Assembly (NCBI RefSeq): GCF_009870125.1
Contig: NC_046680.1
Location: forward strand, 22,959,501 to 23,023,500
From: Drosophila pseudoobscura
Taxonomy: Eukaryota > Arthropoda > Insecta > Diptera > Drosophilidae
Length of the DNA: 64,000 nucleotides
Direction: 5' to 3'
In this document: positions 57,001 through 64,000 of the stretch, one piece after another
Numbering within the stretch: position 1 is the first letter of the stretch
Layout of the letters: every line of letters starts with the position of its first letter
Notes under the pieces: model-generated
What the model was told of the DNA's origin: nothing
The model's database searches: none
What the model saw: the letters and a program-made list of their open reading frames with translations, nothing else
Program-made: the position numbers and the translations under genes

Positions 57001-59964
57001 ACGATCGAGCTCTGTGCTAAAAGAACCATCCACTTCCATCAATATGGAATCAGGTGAATATACGCTACCTATAACCCATTCTATCTCAAGGGAACAAGGG
57101 CTTATCTCAGTGGAACAATGCGATCTATGGACAGGTTATTTCTGGGTTCATTCTGCACCTGCTTATTAGTGCCTGTTTCTATTGCTATTATCCATTATCC
57201 ATCCACACAAAGAGGGAGATAGATGGCGATCGAAAGACTAAGGGAAATTTGCAATTTTAATGACGCTCGAGTAAGGTTTTCGCTGCTGAACCGAACCGCA
57301 AACCTTATATAACCTGCGCCGGAGTGGAGTGGAGTGGAGTGCAAACCTCAGAGAAACATCGCGGCGAGGGCTGGGGCTGGGGCTGAGGTTGGAGCCAGAC
57401 TTGGTCTCGGACACGGCCTGGGTCTGTGTCAGTATCTCTATCTCTATCTCTTCTTCTGGCGTTAGGTCATAATGGCAACACACACACACACAAACACACA
57501 CACAGTTTATGGCCCAAGCGAAACGTGCACTTGGCCCATCCCCTTCCCCCCGCGACACTCTCCTCCCAGTTTCGCTCGGACCATAAGCCATGCGCCAAGA
57601 AACAAGAAATTTCAATTTCAAATATAAAGCGTCTAACTTTCGCTTTCCTCCGCTGCATGGGCATGGAGAGACCCGACCGAGAGATCTCTGGGAGATTTCA
57701 CGTTTCTCGCTGAGAATTCCAATTCCTTCGCGCAGTTACAGCATTTTGCAGGCAGGCAGGCAGCAATTAGCGGATAGACCGCAGGAATCCACACACAGAG
57801 ACACACACAAATAATAAATCAAAACCCAATAAAAATTTAGCGAAAATTTGTTGCATGTGCTAATGCGAGAGATGTGGTTGTTGCAACCGGTTGCAGCCCA
57901 GCCAAAAAAAAAAAAAATAAAAAAAAATAAAAGATAGAAACAAGCAGCGAAACCCCTTGCCCCAGCTCCAGCCACGAACCCCCGAAACAAAACTGCAAAC
58001 GACAGCCAGACGACGACGACTTTCCATTTTCAAATGCTGTGTTTGCTGCAGTGTGGCAGGAGGCAGGACGGAGAGGAGTGTGTGGCGTGTGGCATGTGCT
58101 TTGCTGGGTCTGCAGCCTTCGGAGGGAGGTGGCAGCCACTGACCAGCACTGGCCGGCCACCGCAGCATCGACAGCAGCAGCAGCAACAGCAACAGAAGCA
58201 AAAGCAGCAACGGCAACGGCGACACAACAGCAAAAACTTTTCATTTCGTTTTTCACGCGGCGCATGCCAAAAAAAGAGGAAAAAATAAAGAAAGAAGCAG
58301 CCAAACTGCCAAACCAGCGGAAAAGATTTCGATAGATAATCAAGTACGGGGAAAATGGAGTACCAGAGCTATGAGAAGCAATTGGTAACACGCTTTCCCA
58401 TAGAAAGATAGAGAGATAGAGAGCTTCCCCATAGAAAGATAGAGAGAGAGAGAGAGATAGAAAAATACTCATTTCTTCATATGAATATAGGAATCTACGA
58501 TATTAAATTCATGCTCATCCTTTTATCGAATGTGCTTTGTGGAAAATTGCGGTGTTTTTCTTATCGTTTTCCATGCTGCAGAAAGCGTACTCAAAGTTCG
58601 ACTGAATCCGTTGGATATTGATGATTTTGGAAAACGTGGAAAACGCTGGCTGGCTGGATGGCTGGCTGGCTTCGACTTGGACTTGGACTCTTGGGCAATG
58701 TCTGAGCTCTGTCTACGCAGCTGGATGTCGTCTCTCTACCCCAACACCATCACCATCACCAGGCTCTCCCCCGTCTCCCTTCTTCGAGTTGTAGTTGTAG
58801 TTGTAGTCGGAGTTGTGTGGCAAGTGGTAAGTGTTGACAATTTTCAGCAGTTGCTGTTGTTGTTTCTCTTTCTGGTTTTTGCTGTTGTTGTGGTTATAGG
58901 TTGACCGGTCTTTGCCTTTCACGTGAGCAAATAAAACGAAGAAGAAACGAAACAGCAACAATAGGGAGCATTAACCACCCCTCCCCCCCTTATTTGGTGT
59001 TTCACTTGTTGCTGTTCTTATGATGCATACCCCTCTCAGAGAGCGTATCTAGATTCTAGAGTGTACACCACTTCGATCGGATTACCTACATGCTATAGGC
59101 TATAGGCTATAGCATATGTGTCTCGTATGGACTCCGCATATAGCCATACTTTCTTGTTGTTTATGGCCATGCTGCTGGTGTCGTTAGACTCTCCTACGAC
59201 GAGTACTGTCCACGCTTTTGCTTTTCACTCACAACCACACACAGAAATACACTCACATAGATACACATTTGTGCACACACTCGTGGATACATTCAAAGGC
59301 AAACAAATAATAATTGTTCAATGCCTTTTTTGGCCAAAAGACAGCGGAAATGTTGCTGTTGCTTGTTGTTGCTGCTTCTGCACTTGCAACAGAGAAATAG
59401 CGACACATCACATCGAAGGGTACGGGTAGGGGATGGGATCGGGGATGGATTTGTAAATAGTTTTAACTACTTTTCATGCACTAGTGGCTGGTGCAGAGTG
59501 GTTCGTTCGGTTCTGCCTCTCGAACGGAAACCGAAACCAAACACAACGAAACACACACAAATCCAAAGCCGCCAAAGCCAAAGCCAGAGCCAGAGCCAAA
59601 GCCAGAGCCGGTGGCAAATGCTGTCGATGTCTCGATGATGACTCAAGCATTAAATTCTAAAGGGTCTTGGGGATGGGAATGGGCTCGCGATGGTACGATG
59701 TCTCCACGGAAGAGGTCTTGTCTTCTCTTTGATTATGCGAAGCAACGCGAGTGTATTTCCGTTTGGAAATCCAACAGAAGAACACAAAAACAGAAGAACA
59801 GAAGAGACGTTGAGGAACTTTTGAGGTACTGAATCTTTGGGGCTGAGAGGATGGAGGGGTTGAATCGACGACTCTTGAGTGCAGCGGAAGCTGCTAAGGT
59901 GTTCAAGTAAATGCCCATCAAAATAGTTCCCACTTGTACAAAATGATTGTATCTTCATATATTG

Positions 59965-59991
59965 ATCGGTAAGATCATAAATCTTACCGAT
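59965..59991. repeat. perfect 11-bp hairpin
   Basis: ATCGGTAAGAT and its exact reverse complement ATCTTACCGAT are separated by CATAA. The stem is too short for a usual miRNA precursor. Confidence 0.8.
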
Positions 59992-60165
59992 ATTTACTGC
60001 TGTTCTCTCCACATTTCTCTCTCTCCCTCTCTCTCTCTCTTCAAAATGCAACTCATTTTCAATTTCACATGGAAATATCAATTAAATTTCAGACGACAGG
60101 CTGGGCCCGGGGCTCCAACTTTAATGATGTTCTGGCCTGCATACGGCCCGCTGCATAGGGCCCTT

Positions 60166-60181
60166 GGTTATGGCCATAACC
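60166..60181. repeat. 16-bp perfect palindrome
   Basis: GGTTATGGCCATAACC equals its reverse complement. A second copy of ATAACC follows directly. Confidence 0.8.
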
Positions 60182-63100
60182 ATAACCAATGTTGATTCAA
60201 TCATTTATCATGTGGCCGAGAGAGACACGTGGGCAAACATTAGAGCGAAGAGCAAATAGAACACAAACACTCTCCAGAATCCACATGACGAAGCAGCCCC
60301 CAAAGGGTCTTAAGAGCAGTTTTTTGACCTCTTTGCGGCTTCAACTAATTAACCGTTAACATTACTCGTACGAGTGCAACAGCAACAGTCACAAATTCAG
60401 ACAAATTTCCTTACCTTACCGACTTTGACAGGTTGAGGCCTTTGGGAAATTGTCAACGTCATCTAAGCCAAGCTAATGCTGATGGCTGGCCTTAGCTGTA
60501 GCTGTGTTGCTGTGTTGCTGTGGGGCATGCACATGTATACATATATCCTTTACCGTTTGTAAACTGTCATATTTCTTGCGGCAGCAGCAGCAGTCATCAA
60601 TTTGTTACTATTTCGACATTCATTTGTGGATCTCTTGATGATTTCTGAATGACTTTCTGCTGATTCTGCTTTTGGCTTTGGGCTTTGCATAGTCTATGGG
60701 AGAAACTGGAAATTCTGTGCCCCAATGGTGGAGATAGGACTGGAATAATTGCCTCTCCTCAATGCCATCGAAAATTATGCAAGGAATTAACTAAGTTACG
60801 CATTTCAGAGCCATTGCAGCCAAAGAATTCACGCAATTTCCTGTCCCCATTTGCAACGTTTTGTGTGGCATGCCAGGCAGCGAACGTTTTAACGACAAAA
60901 TACTTGGACTTGTGGCTAATTACGCCACTCGCTACGGGAATCATTAACACATTTCTTAGTCATCATTCTTGGCCATGTTGTCTCCTCTCCTCTCTTCCCC
61001 TCTGAACTCTATCCTCTGTCTCTCTCTCTTTGCCAGAGAATTGAGCCAATTTTCATGACGAATAAAATAACAGTAGCTGTCCACTGTTCCACTGTCCACT
61101 ATCCCGAAACCCCGCCATCCTCCCGCACCACTCACCGTACACTCCAACGAAACGAAACTCAGGCGAAACGACAAGACTTTTACGCGCGCATTGAAATTAA
61201 CATTTTTTGAACGATTTCTTCTTATTTTTTTGTGCAGAAAATACAGAAAAAACTACAACAACAAAACCGCTGACAGCTGCAATTGCCTGCCGGGGAAGAA
61301 GCAGGGGAGCATTGCGGAGAGGCGGCGCGGTAGAGCACTGCAATTAAATGTGAGATTAATTTGCGGATCAGCGGATCAGCAGCCGCTTGTGGTGGATGGA
61401 ATGGATGTCATGCCCAGAAATGCCGAACGGAAAATGCAAGTGGGAGAGTGTGTCTAGAGGAGGGGGAGATGGAGATGTAGAAAAAGTGAGGGGAGGGGAG
61501 CGACGATAAATGGACCAAGAAATTAAAATCGGATTGGGGCTTGTGTCTCAGTCGTGTGTCAGGGCATTGGAGAGCGGTTAATGGGTGTATAGTGGGTTGG
61601 TTCGGTCGGAAAATATATATCAAATATTTGTTGGCTCTAAATTGGTCGCCGATGCAAAAGAATATGCAAAAGAAAAGACATTGGGCCCGAAAAGCTGCGA
61701 AAAAGCTGAATAGAACTTGGAACTTTTTAAGAACAGGCTTCTAGTTAAGGTTCGTTAAATCTACAATCCAAATGATTTCCAACCGCCCCGCCCACAGCCT
61801 GCACTGTGGACACAGACCTGAACCTGAACTGAAGGCCAAAGAAAGGTGTCGCCGCCTCATTTGGTGCACTCCCCATCCAACACCCAACACCCAATACAGT
61901 GGAGTACTTTCAACGGAAACGCTTGGAAAGAGCAGACGAAAAACGCCTTCACCTCTGTCCGGCGGGGCCCAGCGCTAATGAAACGGTAAGCAAACGCCAG
62001 TAAAACGCCCTGTCCCGTCGCACAGCACTGAGGAAAAGCGAAGCGCAAGGAAAAGTGTCGCCCGTTGTAGTTGCTCATTGTCTCGTTCGACACGTTTGCA
62101 ATTGCTCTGTTCGGTCGGCGGTTCACACGCTTTTTATGGCCAACACATTAACGTGGTTGCCGGCAAATGCTTCCATCATCTCTCTCTCTCTCTTTCTATT
62201 GCCAAACGATCAGCTGAAGCTGGAGATTGCAGTTGGAGGGGGAGGGGAAGGGGGAGCGGGAGCGCCAGCGGACGATGATCATAATCATCGCATGAGCATG
62301 AGTGGCGGCAGAAGCAGCAGGCGGCAATTAAAACACGTGCGAAAGTAAAAAGTTTTACAGTTAACAAACAAAAACCAAATAAAACAGCAAGAGAGTTTGA
62401 AAGAAGCAGAACGACTATGAAATACCCTTGAAGATTCATGAATCCTATGGGAAATACATGTGGAATGTTCATTGGTATTGGGTATAACGAAGGCTTACAA
62501 TAATTCTCGGTTGATTTGGAATAATGCGGCTGGCTCTCCCTGACTACCGCTCTATCGGTCCCTCGTTTTTGGGCAAGAGGACGCGAGCGTATAGGCAGCC
62601 CAGCCGCCTTCGGATAGCTGTAGATTAAGCTACAAGAGGGTTGACTGGATTAAGGGACTCTCTGGAAAAGCTTTTTATTTGAAGCTTTGCCAACTTGCCT
62701 GCAAACTTTAAAGCCCCATCGAAAGAGAGGGTATCAAAAGCGAGAGAGATAAAGAGATGAAGAAGCACAATCGGACAAATGAGAAACAGTAACAAAAGTG
62801 CACATTTAAAAGCTTTCGCTGTCTCGTCTCGTCTCTTCTCTCTCTTTCTCTTTGCTGCATTTATCTGCAGCAAACGAAACAAAATTGAGTGAAAATTGAT
62901 ATGAATGCAATTCTGATTATATACTTGGGAAGGCTTTTGCTTTTGCACTCCATGCCACTCCACAGAGAGCTCCAATTAAATGCAAATCAGGGCTGAAAGT
63001 GATCGTAAGTGATCGCCGCATGCCATGCCCATGCCGCTGCAAGCCCCCGCTCCAGGAACAATTAATCTCCGACCACAAGAAAAGAGATGAAATATTGGAC

Positions 63101-64000
63101 AGTGTCGTGGCTTTAATTACTTTATTACGTTACGAGATTCCGCAAAAGCCAAGAGCCAAGAGAGCGGATGCTCTGGCAGCCAGGAAGAAATGCTCGTAAA
63201 GGAAGGATCGAAGGCGGTGGCCTTAGCGGTACTTTGACGTTTAACCAAAAGACAAATCGCTTACGCCCTGCTCTGCAAACCCTCTCCACTCCGCTCCCGA
63301 CACGAATACGGGCCGAAGGAGGGGAGGAGAGGCCCGACATAACAATTTAGTGTAACGATATCTGTATGATACAATGTATGGGAGGTACTCGAGGCACCCA
63401 TACGCCAGATACCGATACAGTGGGACACTGCCTACTATGCATGAAAATAAATTTAGCTTATAACAAAGGCTATGGCTAAGGCCACGCACAGTAGAACAAA
63501 GTGGAAACGAATTGAGTGGACAAGAAAGGGAAAAGAATCGGAATACTTCCACCCCGAAAGATTCCCCCCGATTGTCCCCCACAGATATATCCAGGCAGAT
63601 TCCCATAGCTCTGGCAACACTGTACTGTGTCGCGTTTCAGTACGAAATTCGATGATGACCACACAGTCTGGAATGCAGAATGCAGCCGAAACCAAAGGCA
63701 GCCGAGGCCACCTCCAACGGGCCATTGGGCCACAAACAAGAGGCGTGCCCCGGGTCCGGACCCAAAACTGATCCCCAAACGAAATGAGAATTAATATCTC
63801 TTTCTCTCTCTCTCTTTTGTTGACGGCAGAGGAAGGCCCGTAGTTCGTCAATGGGAAAATTAATTAAAAACTGTGCTGCTTCTCCAAAGAAAGTATCCCA
63901 AACTATAGAAATGGCTCATTACAATGATTACGCATACACGTACATAGACGTGCGATATACGAGAATCCATCAGTACATAGAGGATGGTGTGGGGTACGTG

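Larger units (their letters stand above)
40657..64000. other. 23-kb mostly non-coding region, probable 5' introns of the PDZ gene
   Basis: Apart from the two candidate exons listed separately, I see no gene. It is rich in CAG/CTG runs, dinucleotide repeats, GA/CT tracts (near 58430-58460, 60013-60040 and 62181-62196) and short tandem words: CCTCGTT, TGATG, GTGCA near 47667, GACCA near 50292. Many ORFs here are translations of these repeats. The richness and length resemble regulatory introns of developmentally controlled fly genes, which is inference. The PDZ gene promoter may lie beyond the window. Confidence 0.45.

Noticed and set aside
57837-58472. 211-codon frame on - with poly-Ala and Phe runs
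   Set aside because: Produced by CAGCAA repeats and poly(A) stretches; no gene signals.
62999-63199. 66-codon frame near 63.1 kb
   Set aside because: Somewhat protein-like end (EILDSVVALITLLRYEI), but no splice or promoter context and a single short frame.
40657-64000. Conserved fly miRNA genes in the desert
   Set aside because: I looked for remembered mature miRNA words by eye and saw none with a convincing precursor stem. A small-RNA mapping would decide.

Overview
The window is Drosophila nuclear DNA. It has short GT-AG introns (59-70 nt), CAG-rich polyglutamine tracts, a DRE and an M1BP (Ohler-1) core-promoter motif, a DINE-1/mini-me-like element with an RGAC tetranucleotide core, and proteins clearly related to fly Tab2, EndoB, MED16, FBXO42 and PUS3. 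An obscura-group species is my guess from the repeats. I saw no rRNA, tRNA, known miRNA, CRISPR or prokaryotic features.

Layout: 0.3-7.1 kb holds Tab2 on +, the ubiquitin-binding TAK1 adaptor of IMD/JNK signalling. 8.77-11.05 kb holds a + gene with the unusual order RRM, F-box, leucine-rich repeats, acidic tail. EndoB (endophilin B) lies on - at 12.3-14.5 kb, with two alternative C-terminal exons, one of which lacks SH3. A 1.2-kb block of four degenerate repeats separates it from MED16 (-, 16.1-18.6 kb). A BTB/POZ gene follows on - at 19.4-20.6 kb, then a transposable element at 20.86-21.93 kb.

A DIPK2/FAM69-type secretory-pathway pseudokinase gene is on + at 24.2-25.6 kb and converges on FBXO42 (-, 25.8-28.0 kb). 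FBXO42 is divergent from PUS3 (+, 28.6-30.4 kb), and the two share an M1BP-type promoter. A seven-exon gene for a roughly 1,337-residue protein with two PDZ domains occupies - from 30.96 to 40.66 kb. Its first coding intron and exon region hosts an opposite-strand single-exon gene for a small secreted-looking protein (39.0-39.8 kb).

The last 23 kb (40.7-64 kb) is mostly non-coding: microsatellites, CAG/CTG runs, short palindromes, one convincing orphan coding exon (44.25 kb, +) and one probable untranslated exon (54.0 kb, -). It reads as the large 5' intron/regulatory domain of the PDZ gene.

These are mostly housekeeping and signalling genes packed tightly together, not an operon or a cooperating cluster. 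I found no evidence for a wholly new system. The most unusual items are the RRM/F-box/LRR protein, the alternative ends of Tab2 and EndoB, and the repeat families shared between promoters. All exon borders were read by eye from splice consensus and reading-frame phase.
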